The notes beneath the pieces were generated by a model, which ran no database searches, was not told the origin of the DNA, and was given only the letters and a program-made list of their open reading frames with translations. Shown in pieces: positions 55,735 through 64,000 of a stretch of DNA of 64,000 nucleotides (within the stretch, counting starts at the first letter, position 1; the number at the start of each line of letters is the position of its first letter). Origin of the DNA: an uncultured Mediterraneibacter sp. (GTDB taxonomy: Bacteria > Bacillota > Clostridia > Lachnospirales > Lachnospiraceae). Made by a program: the position numbers and the translations under genes. The stretch spans positions 124,001 through 188,000 of the forward strand of contig CALWLJ010000001.1 in the NCBI GenBank assembly GCA_944381495.1, given 5' to 3'.

Positions 55735-55845
55735 GCCGTAGCGGAGCTGTGTCACCCCGGCGGCCACGTTCGCGTTCGGAACATAGCTCGGCGGCCGCAT
55801 AAAGCCGCAAAGGGCGCGGCTTAAGTACCGGCGCTCTGCTACGGT
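55735..55845. repeat. Structured dispersed repeat, copy C
   Basis: Aligns with copy A: shared CGGCCACG, the TCGGA block, CATAAAG, CTTAAGT and CCGGCG in the same order. The inner stem is AAGCCGC (55802-55808) with GCGGCTT (55816-55822), against AAGACGC/GCGTCTT in copy A, a compensatory change. The outer stem is GCCGTAGCGGAGC (55735-55747) with GCTCTGCTACGGT (55833-55845). It overlaps the stop of the next minus-strand gene. Confidence 0.78.
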
Positions 55846-56069
55846 TTCGTCTTGTTTCCCTTTTCTCCTTTATGGATCTCGGAGGACAACGGACGGAAGC
55901 GGTAAACGTCATTGTAGGATTCAAGTTCTGCCTCGGATTCCGGGAGTGAAGGAATCAGTCCGGTAAAATCAGTGGTAGATGCGGCATTGGAGAGATAATC
56001 ATAGCTGTCAATTATGCTATTATTGGATTTCCTGTCATCGGGCATTTCTGCGCTGCTTTTCTTTTTCAT
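55839..56069 (-). CDS. Short conserved protein of unknown function
   Basis: 76 residues from the ATG at 56069, which has an excellent GAGGTGAT ribosome site. The sequence is polar with a lysine-rich start, a central DYLSNAASTTDFTGLIPS and a basic end. No signal peptide, helix or domain is recognised. Its last codons and TAG stop fall inside the dispersed repeat (copy C), so the C-terminus may have been altered by that element. Confidence 0.65.
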   Translation of the reverse strand: MKKKSSAEMPDDRKSNNSIIDSYDYLSNAASTTDFTGLIPSLPESEAELESYNDVYRFRPLSSEIHKGEKGNKTKP

Positions 56070-56437
56070 TATAATCACCTCGTGTAAAACGCAGTGACAA
56101 ATAATCACTGGTTGTTTCGTTGTTGCTGTATTCATATTACCCGTTTCTTTCACATACTATTCGGGAAAATAAAGGGGAAACGATTAAAAAAATATTTCTA
56201 TTGTAGAGATTATCTGTATTTCGGAGTATAATGAACAACGGATTCTGTAACAAAGAGACTGGCTTTTTCGTGCTTTTTATAAAATGGAGATTTATAAAAT
56301 GATGTCAATTCACATTACAGAGCTTACAGAAGTGTTTATGTCAGAAATGAAGGAGAAAAACCGGAGGTGAAATCGTCTCGGATGTAATCCGTAGGATATC
56401 GGTCATGAACATTGTTTAGAAACAGGAGGAGGAAAAA
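56070..56437 (+). other. Intergenic region with a possible small ORF
   Basis: Between divergent genes. A TATAAT box stands at 56227-56232 with only a poor -35 partner. A 23-codon frame at 56299-56370 (MMSIHITELTEVF...) has GGAG before it and ends in an AGGTGA. It could be a leader peptide or chance. No known riboswitch is recognised. Confidence 0.35.
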
Positions 56438-57163
56438 ATGAAATTTATTGCAGATACCCATTCACATACACTTGCCAGTGGACATGCCTACAGTACTATA
56501 ACAGAAATGGCTGCGGCTGCGGCTCAGAAGGGGCTTCAGGCCCTTGCCATTACGGAACACGCACCGGAGATGCCGGGAACATGCGGATTGTTTTATTTTC
56601 AGAATCTGGATGTGGTGCCCAGAAATATAAAAGGAATCCAGCTGCTGATGGGAGCAGAGGTGAATATTATGGATCCTGATGGCAATATAGACCTGCCGGA
56701 GAAGACCTGCCGGGATCTGGATATTGTTGTCGCCAGTATCCATCCGCCGTGCTATGGACTGGATCACACCGAAGCGGAAAATACGCAAGCGTATGTGGAA
56801 GCAATGAAAAAACCATATATTAATGTAATAGGTCATCCGGATGACGGCAGATTTCCTTTTGATTATGAAGTGCTGGTGAAGACTGCAAAAGAAACGGGAA
56901 CACTTCTTGAGTTGAATAACTCTTCCCTCAGGCCGCAGAGCAGCAGAAAGGGAACACGGGAAAATATGCTTACCATGCTTGAGCTGTGCAGACAGTATGA
57001 GGTTCCGATCACTACAGGCAGCGACGCTCATGTAAATGTGGATGCGGGGAATTTCACACGAGTGGAAGAAATTCTGAAATACTGCAGTTTTCCGGAAGAG
57101 TTAGTTGTTACTACTGATTTTGAAAAGTTGAAACCATTTTTAAATCTCTATAAAACACTATAA
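56438..57163 (+). CDS. PHP-domain phosphatase (YcdX-like)
   Basis: 241 residues. The PHP metal-site motifs are all present: DTHSHTLASGHA near the start, ITEHAPEMPG, GAEVNIMD, VASIHPP, VIGHPDDGRF and TGSDAHVN. This matches the YcdX-type trinuclear-metal phosphatase group; the substrate is unknown (relatives hydrolyse small phosphomonoesters). The ATG follows GGAGGAGG. The YerC-type regulator follows 70 bases after the stop. Confidence 0.9.
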   Translation: MKFIADTHSHTLASGHAYSTITEMAAAAAQKGLQALAITEHAPEMPGTCGLFYFQNLDVVPRNIKGIQLLMGAEVNIMDPDGNIDLPEKTCRDLDIVVASIHPPCYGLDHTEAENTQAYVEAMKKPYINVIGHPDDGRFPFDYEVLVKTAKETGTLLELNNSSLRPQSSRKGTRENMLTMLELCRQYEVPITTGSDAHVNVDAGNFTRVEEILKYCSFPEELVVTTDFEKLKPFLNLYKTL

Positions 57164-57233
57164 AGTGGTGGACTTTAAAAGTTTAGTGTGCTAAAATGTA
57201 AAGGCGGCTAAGCTGAAAAGGAGATTGGTGAGT

Positions 57234-57539
57234 ATGAGCAAGAAAATAAGGACAGAAGCAGTGGATTATCTTTTTAAAGCAATCCTCAGTCTGGAAAATA
57301 AAGAAGAATGTTATACTTTTTTTGAAGATATCTGTACAATCAATGAACTTCTTTCCCTGTCACAGAGATTAGAAGTTGCGCGTATGCTTAGAGAACAAAA
57401 GACTTATCTTGAGATTGCCGAGAAAACCGGTGCTTCCACGGCAACGATCAGCAGGGTAAACCGCTCCCTCAATTATGGGAATGACGGCTATGATATGGTA
57501 TTTGAGAGATTAAACAAAGCTGAAGAAAAAAAAGAATGA
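57234..57539 (+). CDS. YerC/YecD family TrpR-related regulator
   Basis: 101 residues, all helical. LLSLSQRLEVARMLREQKTYLEIAEKTGASTATISRVNRSL carries a TrpR-like helix-turn-helix (EIAEKTGASTATISRVNR). These short proteins are common in Bacillota; the effector is unknown. The ATG at 57234 is preferred to a TTG nine bases earlier because AAAGGAGAT is better spaced. A terminator follows. Confidence 0.88.
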   Translation: MSKKIRTEAVDYLFKAILSLENKEECYTFFEDICTINELLSLSQRLEVARMLREQKTYLEIAEKTGASTATISRVNRSLNYGNDGYDMVFERLNKAEEKKE

Positions 57540-57595
57540 CAATCGCAGTCTGTTTTCTTAAGCAGATGATTTGGTTAAAGGTTCATAATATGAAA

Positions 57596-57634
57596 GAAGC
57601 GCACCTGACAGTATGCAGAGATGCGCTTCTTTTT
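57596..57634 (+). terminator. Intrinsic terminator after the YerC-type gene
   Basis: GAAGCGCA (57596-57603) pairs with TGCGCTTC (57622-57629), then TTTTT. The convergent DUF1836 gene ends at 57642. Confidence 0.8.
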
Positions 57635-57641
57635 GGAAGCT

Positions 57642-58247
57642 TCAGTTTTCCGTTTTCTTTTCGGAAAGTTCGTCCAGTATCTTTTCCACCATCATTTTCT
57701 TCAGATATACATCTAGACTAAGGCTGCACAGAAATGCAAAGAGCTGCAGTTCGTCTTTTTCCCCGCTGTCCGGCAGATCCGGAAATGCAGTCATCGCCCT
57801 TTCATAAACTTCTTTAATGTTGTCCTTCAAAGGTTCGATCTGCTCTTTGCCCCGTCTGCATATTTCTTCGTAGACAGAGGCCAGATCAGTCTCCCTTTCC
57901 CCGGAGAAATATTTTTCTTTTAAAGGCCTTAAAATTGTTTCGATATCCTTTATGGAAAGAATATTCTTATAATAATAGATAAAAATGAGCATCAGGACAT
58001 GTTCGCGGGTATATTTCTTCTTTACCGGCGGCGGAAGAAGATGATTCTTCGTGTAGTTATTGATCATCGTCTTCGTCAGAACTTTGTCGTCCTCATACCT
58101 CTTTGCAGATGAGAGATGGTCATCCATAAAAGTTGTTACCTGATCCATGTACAGATCGATGTTGGGAATTTCCTCCGGCCGGATATAGTCAATCTTTGAG
58201 AGGCTTTCCAGTATACTGTTTAATATATCATTTGTATCAATTGTCAT
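57642..58247 (-). CDS. DUF1836 protein, probable DNA-binding regulator
   Basis: 201 residues, mostly helical. The central LTKTMINNYTKNHLLPPPVKKKYTREHVLMLIFIYY matches DUF1836; it resembles a MerR-like winged helix (MINNYTKNHLLPPPVKK with the wing). No effector domain is recognised. It is transcribed opposite to pcrA from a shared intergenic region of about 160 bases. Function beyond probable DNA binding is unknown. Confidence 0.83.
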   Translation of the reverse strand: MTIDTNDILNSILESLSKIDYIRPEEIPNIDLYMDQVTTFMDDHLSSAKRYEDDKVLTKTMINNYTKNHLLPPPVKKKYTREHVLMLIFIYYYKNILSIKDIETILRPLKEKYFSGERETDLASVYEEICRRGKEQIEPLKDNIKEVYERAMTAFPDLPDSGEKDELQLFAFLCSLSLDVYLKKMMVEKILDELSEKKTEN

Positions 58248-58411
58248 ATTATCACCCCAATATATTTATTATATAGTAATAAAAACCAGATGACAAGTGT
58301 ACAGTAAAGTTTTCCGCATGTGTGTACAATAACTTTTCTGCCATTGACAATCCCAGCCCGGTGGCAGATAATGAAAGTCAGACAAAAACAGGAAGAGAAC
58401 AGGAGAGACCT

Positions 58412-60688
58412 ATGAGCATTTATGATACATTGAATGAGCCTCAGAGAGAGGCGGTGTTTTATACAGACGGCCCGTTGCTGATCCTGGCGGGGGCTGGTTC
58501 TGGGAAAACACGTGTGCTGACCCACCGGATCGCGTATCTGATCGAAGAGCGCGGGGTAAATCCGTGGAATATCCTTGCTATTACATTTACCAATAAAGCG
58601 GCGGATGAGATGCGCCAGAGAGTGGACCGTCTTGTGAGTTTTGGCGCGGAGAGCATCTGGGTGAGCACCTTTCACTCCGCCTGCGTCCGGATCCTCAGGC
58701 GTTTTATCGACAGGCTGGGGTATGAGAACCGTTTTACCATCTATGATACGGATGATCAGAAGACACTGATCAGAGAGGTGTGTCGGAAACTGGATGTGGA
58801 TACGAAGGTTTTCAGAGAGCGCAGTCTGCTGGCGGCAATTTCATCTGCAAAAAATGAGATGATCATGCCGGATGAGTTTGAATTGAATGCTGCGGGAGAT
58901 TTTTCAAAACAGAAAATTGCAAAAGTCTATCGTGAATACGAGACGCAGCTGAAGGCTAACAATGCCCTGGACTTTGACGATCTGCTTGTAAAGACAGTGC
59001 AGCTGCTGGAGACACAGCCGGATGTGCTGGAAAATTATCAGGAAAGGTTTCGTTATATCATGGTAGATGAGTACCAGGATACGAACACGGTACAGTTCCG
59101 TCTGGTAAGACTTCTTGCGGGCAAATACCGCAACCTTTGTGTTGTAGGAGATGATGATCAGTCTATTTACAAATTTCGCGGAGCAAATATCAGAAATATT
59201 CTGGATTTTGAACATGAATTTCCGGACGCCCGGGTCATTAAACTGGAGCAGAACTACCGATCTACAGGGAATATTCTCAATGCGGCCAATGGAGTGATTT
59301 CCAATAACAGAGGGCGTAAGGAAAAGACGCTCTGGACAGACAACGGAGAGGGAGAAAAGGTGCAGCTGCGTCAGTTTGATACTGCCTACGACGAGGCGGA
59401 TTTTATTGCTGATGACATCCGGCGCGAGGTTGAGAACGGAGCAGCGTATAATGATCATGCCGTACTTTACCGGACCAATGCTCAGTCACGAATGTTTGAG
59501 GAAAAATTTATTGCCATGAATATTCCTTATAAAATTGTAGGCGGTATTAATTTTTATGCCCGCAGAGAAATAAAAGATATTCTGGCTTATCTGAAGACGG
59601 TGGACAACGGCCGTGACGATCTTGCCGTCCGGAGGATTATTAACGTACCTAAAAGAGGAATCGGACTGACAACCATCAATCGAATCCAGGAGTCGGCGGA
59701 TGAGAGGGGAATCGGATTCTATGAAGCACTGTTGGCGCCGGAACTGATACCGGGCGTGGGCAGGAGTTCCGCTAAGCTGGATTCTTTTGCTGCTCTGATC
59801 GAATATTTCAAAGGCAGAGCCCAAGAGGAAAGTATTTCCGATCTGCTTCGTGAGATCATTGAAAAGACCGGATATGTGGAGAATCTGGAGGCTGATGACA
59901 AAGAAGACGCAGAGGCAAGAGTCCAGAACATTGATGAGCTTGTCAATAAAGCAGCGGCCTATGAGGAAGACTGCCAGGACCGTGGAGAACAGGCCCGGCT
60001 CAGCGGCTTTCTGGAAGAAATCGCTCTGGTGGCAGATATCGACAGTCTTGATGAGGAACAGGATTATGTGGTATTGATGACGCTTCACAGTGCAAAAGGT
60101 CTTGAGTTCCCTCACGTATATCTGGCGGGGATGGAGGATGGTCTGTTTCCCAGTTATATGACGATCACATCCGATAATGAAGAAGATCTGGAGGAAGAAC
60201 GAAGACTCTGCTATGTGGGAATTACCCGTGCAGAACAGAAGCTGACTCTGACCTGTGCAAGAAGGAGAATGGTACGAGGCGAGACCCAGTATAATAAGAT
60301 TTCCCGTTTCATCAAGGAGATCCCCCGGGAACTGATTGATACCGGACATAAAAAGATTAAGGAAGGCCAGGATATCCCGGTTCAGAATACATATGCCCAT
60401 GCAAAACAGGCATTCCGGACCCAGGCATTTGCAGGTATCGGCAACCGGACTGCAGCTGGCACGGGCAGTCAGCCTTTTTCTGTCCTTCAGAAGGGCAGTC
60501 AGCTGACAGCTCAGAAAGGCGGAAAACTGGGATATGAAGTAGGTGATCGGGTTCGCCATGTGAAGTTCGGTGAAGGTACTGTACTTGACATCAAAGAAGG
60601 CGGAAGAGATCATGAGGTTACTGTAGATTTTGACGGCGTTGGTGTAAGAAAGATGTTTGCCATGTTTGCCAGACTGGTTAAAGTTTGA
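58412..60688 (+). CDS. pcrA: ATP-dependent DNA helicase PcrA (UvrD/Rep family)
   Basis: 758 residues. The SF1A motifs run in order: Q-motif LNEPQREAV, Walker A AGAGSGKTR, ITFTNKAA, VDEYQDTN, VGDDDQSIYKFRGA, LEQNYRS, VLMTLHSAKGLEFPHV and YVGITRA. A C-terminal tudor-like domain (YEVGDRVRHVKFGEGTV) would bind RNA polymerase. It acts in nucleotide excision repair and replication restart. ATG 58412 follows AGGAGA; the longer in-frame start at 58322 has no ribosome site. Confidence 0.96.
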   Translation: MSIYDTLNEPQREAVFYTDGPLLILAGAGSGKTRVLTHRIAYLIEERGVNPWNILAITFTNKAADEMRQRVDRLVSFGAESIWVSTFHSACVRILRRFIDRLGYENRFTIYDTDDQKTLIREVCRKLDVDTKVFRERSLLAAISSAKNEMIMPDEFELNAAGDFSKQKIAKVYREYETQLKANNALDFDDLLVKTVQLLETQPDVLENYQERFRYIMVDEYQDTNTVQFRLVRLLAGKYRNLCVVGDDDQSIYKFRGANIRNILDFEHEFPDARVIKLEQNYRSTGNILNAANGVISNNRGRKEKTLWTDNGEGEKVQLRQFDTAYDEADFIADDIRREVENGAAYNDHAVLYRTNAQSRMFEEKFIAMNIPYKIVGGINFYARREIKDILAYLKTVDNGRDDLAVRRIINVPKRGIGLTTINRIQESADERGIGFYEALLAPELIPGVGRSSAKLDSFAALIEYFKGRAQEESISDLLREIIEKTGYVENLEADDKEDAEARVQNIDELVNKAAAYEEDCQDRGEQARLSGFLEEIALVADIDSLDEEQDYVVLMTLHSAKGLEFPHVYLAGMEDGLFPSYMTITSDNEEDLEEERRLCYVGITRAEQKLTLTCARRRMVRGETQYNKISRFIKEIPRELIDTGHKKIKEGQDIPVQNTYAHAKQAFRTQAFAGIGNRTAAGTGSQPFSVLQKGSQLTAQKGGKLGYEVGDRVRHVKFGEGTVLDIKEGGRDHEVTVDFDGVGVRKMFAMFARLVKV

Positions 60689-60855
60689 TGTCTGATTATT
60701 ATTCGGATACTCTGAAAACCAAATCGGAAACGAACAGCAGGAGGCTGTGAAATTTCACTTAAGAATTTGACACAAATCAGTAGTAATCTGAAAATGATAG
60801 TGGTATAATAACAGAAAGTAACCGCCGCCTGAGGGTGGGGAAAGGACGTGTAGAT

Positions 60856-61098
60856 ATGAACAAAAAAATAGAAGACCTGATCGCTGAATCAAAATTAACA
60901 GAACTGCTGAAGAAAAATGATGCCGAGAAACAGAAGAATACGGTGATCTGGATCCTGGCGATCATCGGAGCGGTCGCAGCGGTGGCGGCTATTGCATATG
61001 CAGTATACCGCTTCTTTACACCGGATTATCTGGAAGATTTTGAAGATGATTTTGATGATGATTTCGACGACTACTTTAACGAGGATGATCAGGTTTAA
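60856..61098 (+). CDS. Small single-helix membrane protein with acidic tail
   Basis: 80 residues: an N-terminal charged helix (MNKKIEDLIAESKLTELLKK), one transmembrane segment (about 36-58), and an extremely acidic tail (FEDDFDDDFDDYF). Similar DUF4366-like proteins occur in Lachnospiraceae; the role is unknown. The start at 60856 follows AAAGGACG. A TATAAT stands at 60804-60809, and a terminator follows. Confidence 0.75.
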   Translation: MNKKIEDLIAESKLTELLKKNDAEKQKNTVIWILAIIGAVAAVAAIAYAVYRFFTPDYLEDFEDDFDDDFDDYFNEDDQV

Positions 61099-61126
61099 AG
61101 ACTGGTCAGTATGAAAGAAACAGAAT

Positions 61127-61168
61127 ACAGGCAGGATGTGGTGAAAAACTGCACCCTGTCTGTTTTAT
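61127..61168 (+). terminator. Intrinsic terminator
   Basis: ACAGGCAGG with CCCTGTCTGT and an inner GGTG/CACC, then TTTTATT. Confidence 0.7.
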
Positions 61169-61286
61169 TCTCGCGAGCAGTGAGCTGAGAGGATATGCCA
61201 GTATGTCCGTTTGGCGACTGCCGCGAGGTCGTTTTGTGCCGGCGGCACATATTCAGCGCCGACTGATGAGCAGCGCAGACCTAATA

Positions 61287-61340
61287 CCCCCGATGCATGC
61301 ATCGCTGCTGATTTGATGCCCCGTATGCATACATCGGGGG
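61287..61340. repeat. Long inverted repeat ahead of the RNA methyltransferase
   Basis: CCCCCGATGCATGCAT (61287-61302) pairs with ATGCATACATCGGGGG (61325-61340), 15 of 16 positions. There is no T-run, so it is not a plain terminator. It ends 21 bases before the next start codon, and the sequence before it (61170-61280) holds no gene that I can support. Confidence 0.6.
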
Positions 61341-61361
61341 CTTTGACTGTGGGAGGAAAAC

Positions 61362-62726
61362 ATGAAAAAAGGTATGGTTTATGAAGGAACGATCAGCCGG
61401 GTGGATTTTCCTAACAAGGGGATTGTCTACATCCCTGAAGAGGACAGGTATGTCACAGTGAAAAACGGAATACCCGGTCAGAAGATCCGTTTTGTAATAA
61501 ATAAATTCAAAAAAGGAAATGCTGAAGGACGACTTCTTGAAGTGCTGGAGAAGTCTCCGCTGGAGACAAGAGAGCCGGTGTGCAGTATATTTCCGGCCTG
61601 TGGGGGATGCATGTACCAGACTATGCCCTATGAAGAGCAGATCAGGATGAAGGAAGGTCAGATCCGTCGGATCATGGACGAAGCCGTACATGGGGAATAT
61701 ATTTTTGAAGGTGTAAAATCCAGTCCGAAGGAATTTGGATATCGGAATAAGATGGAGTTCTCGTTTGGTGATGAGTATAAAGACGGCCCTCTTTCTCTGG
61801 GACTTCACAAAAAAGGCAGCACTTATGATATCCTGACTGCGTCAGACTGCAGACTGGTCCATGAGGATATGAACAAAATCCTTATATGTGTCCTGGAATA
61901 TTTTCAAAAGAGGAACGTCTGTTATTACAGGAAAATGCAGCATGAAGGTTACCTCCGTCATCTGCTGCTCAGGCGCGGTGATACGACGGGAGAAATTCTG
62001 GTCAGCCTGGTGACTACTTCCCAGGAAAAGCATGATCTGCATCCCCTTGTGGAACAGCTCCTGGGCCTGGCACTGGAAGGAAAAATAGTGGGGATTCTTC
62101 ATATTATTAATGATTCCCTTGCAGATGTAGTACAGAGTGATGAGACAAGGATCCTCTGGGGGAGAGACTACTTTTATGAGAAAATCCTGGATCTGGAGTT
62201 TAAGATCACACCATTTTCCTTCTTTCAGCCTAATTCCCGGGGCGCAGAGGTACTCTATGCGACTGTGCGGGAATATATCGGCGATATTCGGGATATGACG
62301 GTTTTTGATCTGTTCAGCGGCACCGGCACTATTAGCCAGGTGCTGGCGCCTGTGGCAAAACAGGTGGTAGGAGTGGAGATTGTGGAAGAGGCAGTAGAAG
62401 CTGCAAAGGAAAATGCCGCAAGAAACGGTATTTCCAACTGCAAATTCATAGCAGGCGATGTATTTCAGGTGTTGGATCAGATTAAGGAAAAGCCAGATGT
62501 GATTGTCCTGGATCCACCCAGGGACGGCATCCATCCAAGGGCTTTACCTAAGATACTGGATTACGGCGTGGAACGGATCGTGTATATCTCCTGCAAGATG
62601 ACAAGCCTGGCAAGAGATCTGGAGATGATACAGGCAAAAGGATACCGGGTGGAGAAGATGACGGCAGTGGATCAATTCTGTGAGACGGTGCATTGCGAAG
62701 TGATCGCTTCCATTTTACGTGTATAA
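61362..62726 (+). CDS. TrmA/RlmD-family RNA (uracil-5)-methyltransferase
   Basis: 454 residues. An N-terminal TRAM domain (about 1-60) is followed by the Fe-S cysteines CSIFPACGGC (with the fourth upstream or later), a SAM-binding core with FDLFSGTGTISQVLA, the VLDPPRDG motif, and the catalytic Cys in YISCKM. It makes 5-methyluridine in 23S rRNA (RlmD/RlmCD) or tRNA; Bacillota often carry several paralogues, so the exact base is uncertain. A GGGAGGAAAA site precedes the ATG. Confidence 0.9.
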   Translation: MKKGMVYEGTISRVDFPNKGIVYIPEEDRYVTVKNGIPGQKIRFVINKFKKGNAEGRLLEVLEKSPLETREPVCSIFPACGGCMYQTMPYEEQIRMKEGQIRRIMDEAVHGEYIFEGVKSSPKEFGYRNKMEFSFGDEYKDGPLSLGLHKKGSTYDILTASDCRLVHEDMNKILICVLEYFQKRNVCYYRKMQHEGYLRHLLLRRGDTTGEILVSLVTTSQEKHDLHPLVEQLLGLALEGKIVGILHIINDSLADVVQSDETRILWGRDYFYEKILDLEFKITPFSFFQPNSRGAEVLYATVREYIGDIRDMTVFDLFSGTGTISQVLAPVAKQVVGVEIVEEAVEAAKENAARNGISNCKFIAGDVFQVLDQIKEKPDVIVLDPPRDGIHPRALPKILDYGVERIVYISCKMTSLARDLEMIQAKGYRVEKMTAVDQFCETVHCEVIASILRV

Positions 62727-62967
62727 TAATGGCGCAGAGTTCTTTGCGAAAAGATTTTTGGAGAATATCCGGGGAAAAGGGATGCTTGACCGGATGTGAA
62801 ATGACAAAGAAAAAGCATTCGGATTTTCAGTTAATCCAGAGATTTATGATCCCTGTTTTGGATATTTTGTGATACATATAAATAAAAGGAAGGGTTATAT
62901 ATTATCTGCATATGTGTTACAATCAATTTTAGCAAGCGGGCACAGTCCCGGAATGGAGCGTGAATTC

Positions 62968-63444
62968 ATGACAGAAGAAAGAAAAGTAAGTGATTCAATT
63001 GTAGAGACTGTTCATTTGATCCGTCCAAACCATATGAATGCTGCTGGGCGGCTTTTTGGCGGAATGCTGATGCAGTGGCTGGACGAGGTGGCGGGGCTGG
63101 TTGCAAAACGTCATACCAGATCCAATGTTATTACAGCATCTGTGGATAATCTCAGATTTATTCATGGCGCATATGACGGAGAGATGGTTGTTATCATAGG
63201 AAAGGCCACTTATGTGGGAAACACATCTATGGAAGTGCGGGTTGATACCTATGTAGAGAATCTGAAAGACGGGATGAGACATCCCATTAACCGGGCTTAC
63301 TTTACTATGGTTGCTTTGGATGAAAACGACAGACCGAAAAGGGTGCCAAGGCTTATTCTGGAGACAGAGGCGGAAAAAGGAGAGTGGGAGGCAGCTGAGA
63401 AGCGCCGCCAGATGCGTATGCAGAGGAAAGCAGAGGGATTCTGA
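62968..63444 (+). CDS. Hotdog-fold acyl-CoA thioesterase (YciA/BFIT type)
   Basis: 158 residues. The signature RPNHMNAAGRLFGGMLMQWLDEVAG is split here as NHMNAAGRLFGG and MQWLDEVAG, with the catalytic Asp. TASVDNLRFIHG follows, and the C-terminus is basic. It hydrolyses acyl-CoA thioesters. ATG 62968 has GGAG about 9 bases upstream; earlier in-frame ATGs at 62953 and 62869 lack a ribosome site. Confidence 0.87.
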   Translation: MTEERKVSDSIVETVHLIRPNHMNAAGRLFGGMLMQWLDEVAGLVAKRHTRSNVITASVDNLRFIHGAYDGEMVVIIGKATYVGNTSMEVRVDTYVENLKDGMRHPINRAYFTMVALDENDRPKRVPRLILETEAEKGEWEAAEKRRQMRMQRKAEGF

Positions 63445-63467
63445 TATACGCTCCGCGAGGATGCGCA

Positions 63468-63538
63468 GGGATTCGGGGATGTATTATGTCAGCTAAAGCT
63501 GACCCGAATCCCGCGCCAAGACTCGCAAGCAAGTCTTG
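63468..63538. repeat. Two consecutive stem-loops
   Basis: GGGATTCGGG (63468-63477) pairs with CCCGAATCCC (63503-63512), enclosing GTCAGCT/AGCTGAC. Next, CAAGACT (63517-63523) pairs with AGTCTTG (63532-63538). They stand between the thioesterase and the following terminator and have no T-runs. Confidence 0.5.
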
Positions 63539-63549
63539 AATTATGAGCA

Positions 63550-63589
63550 GGACTTCCGGAAATGGCTGAAATTTCCGGAAGTCCTTTTG
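63550..63589. terminator. Intrinsic terminator between convergent genes
   Basis: GGACTTCCGGAAAT pairs with ATTTCCGGAAGTCC, then TTTTG. The stem can be used from either side. Confidence 0.75.
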
Positions 63590-63601
63590 TCTTGGTGAGT
63601 T

Positions 63602-63886
63602 TCAGGAGCCGTGTCTGCGGAAGATGGAATCTGTCATTTTAAGCATCCGGTCAATCTGTTCCTGCTCTTCTTTGGGTTTACCTTCTTTTAATATATCGAG
63701 GATCAGAGAAACCTCATCCGGTGAAAAACGGAGTCCCTGTTTGTTGGCACCTGTGATCAGCGCCATCATGACAGGAACCAGGTCGCGGCCTGATTTCCCG
63801 GCGGTTTTTGACGCAGCCATACGTATCAGCTCAAGTTTTGCCGGATCAATGTTCTCCATGGCAGGATTGTTCATCCATTCGTTCAT
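63602..63886 (-). CDS. Small helical protein of unknown function
   Basis: 94 residues from the ATG at 63886, which lies 9 bases after AAGGAG; an ATG at 63895 touches the ribosome site. It is helical throughout, with a methionine-rich start (MNEWMNNPAMENIDP), SGRDLVPVMMALITGANKQGL in the middle (GRDLVPVMMALITGAN) and a charged end. No domain is recognised, though similar short proteins are widespread in Lachnospiraceae. Confidence 0.7.
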   Translation of the reverse strand: MNEWMNNPAMENIDPAKLELIRMAASKTAGKSGRDLVPVMMALITGANKQGLRFSPDEVSLILDILKEGKPKEEQEQIDRMLKMTDSIFRRHGS

Positions 63887-64000
63887 TTTGTTCATCTCCT
63901 TTTTTCATATTATTATAATCATCGGTAATCGAGAAAGTAGAATTCCATGTTTCGTTCGGTTCAGCCTGCTCGAATTGTTCTTTTTGAGAATCCGGACCGA

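Noticed and set aside
61170..61280. tRNA or other stable RNA gene
   Set aside because: No GTTCRANNC arm, acceptor stem or CCA-type end could be drawn.
63846..63999. Minus-strand frame entering from the right edge, about 51 codons, ending inside the gene at 63602-63886
   Set aside because: It could be the end of an upstream gene, but it would overlap the next gene by 41 bases, and an open run of this length can arise by chance. It cannot be settled without sequence beyond the window.

Overview
The window looks like a chromosomal segment of a human-gut type Lachnospiraceae (Clostridia, Bacillota), of the Mediterraneibacter/Dorea/Blautia kind. This placement is inferred from gene content and style: strong AGGAGG ribosome sites, sigma-A promoters with 17-base spacers, Gram-positive lipoprotein signals, an M-box riboswitch before mgtE, a domain-permuted GH3 glucosidase, DUF1836 and YerC-type regulators, and selenium/molybdenum hydroxylase genes. 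No rRNA, tRNA, CRISPR array, phage or complete insertion sequence was seen.

Layout. 1-6900: the end of an OmpR-type response regulator and its kinase, a repeat-rich non-coding stretch, then gntR-clpC, a small beta-rich protein and radA. 6990-16430: thioesterase, ilvE, manA, a ROK sugar kinase, mgtE (minus strand, behind an M-box riboswitch and terminator), pepD, and a LytTR regulator with a frameshifted GHKL kinase. 16600-24300: membrane-anchored permuted GH3 enzyme with a small membrane partner, methyltransferase, hslO and nadE.

24307-50937 is the centrepiece: a purine/urate catabolic island built around a selenium-dependent molybdenum hydroxylase. A minus-strand operon (regulator, dpaL, ygeY, ygeW, ridA, arcC) and a plus-strand operon (ssnA, NCS2 permease, ygfK, hydantoinase, yqeC, a yqeB-mocA fusion, polyferredoxin, xanthine dehydrogenase, a MobA-like/ModE fusion, then modABC) diverge from one 300-bp control region. 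That region holds two near-palindromic 15-mers, 20 bp apart, placed symmetrically between the two promoters. A molybdopterin-binding protein, a permuted XdhC and guanine deaminase lie just upstream. Read together: guanine is deaminated to xanthine; purine is imported; the Mo/Se hydroxylase and Fe-S flavoproteins carry out the redox steps; amidohydrolases open the rings; DpaL makes pyruvate and ammonia with RidA removing reactive enamine; and YgeW with carbamate kinase can yield ATP from carbamoyl phosphate. Molybdate uptake and cofactor tailoring are built in, with a candidate ModE operator over the modA promoter.

51000-64000 is ordinary accessory and housekeeping content: MATE exporter, an orphan ABC substrate-binding lipoprotein, a lysine-rich zinc-ribbon membrane protein, PHP phosphatase, YerC-type regulator, DUF1836 protein, PcrA helicase, a TrmA/RlmD-type RNA methyltransferase, a hotdog thioesterase and small unknown proteins. 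A dispersed structured repeat occurs at about 1447-1583, 1900-1970 and 55735-55845.
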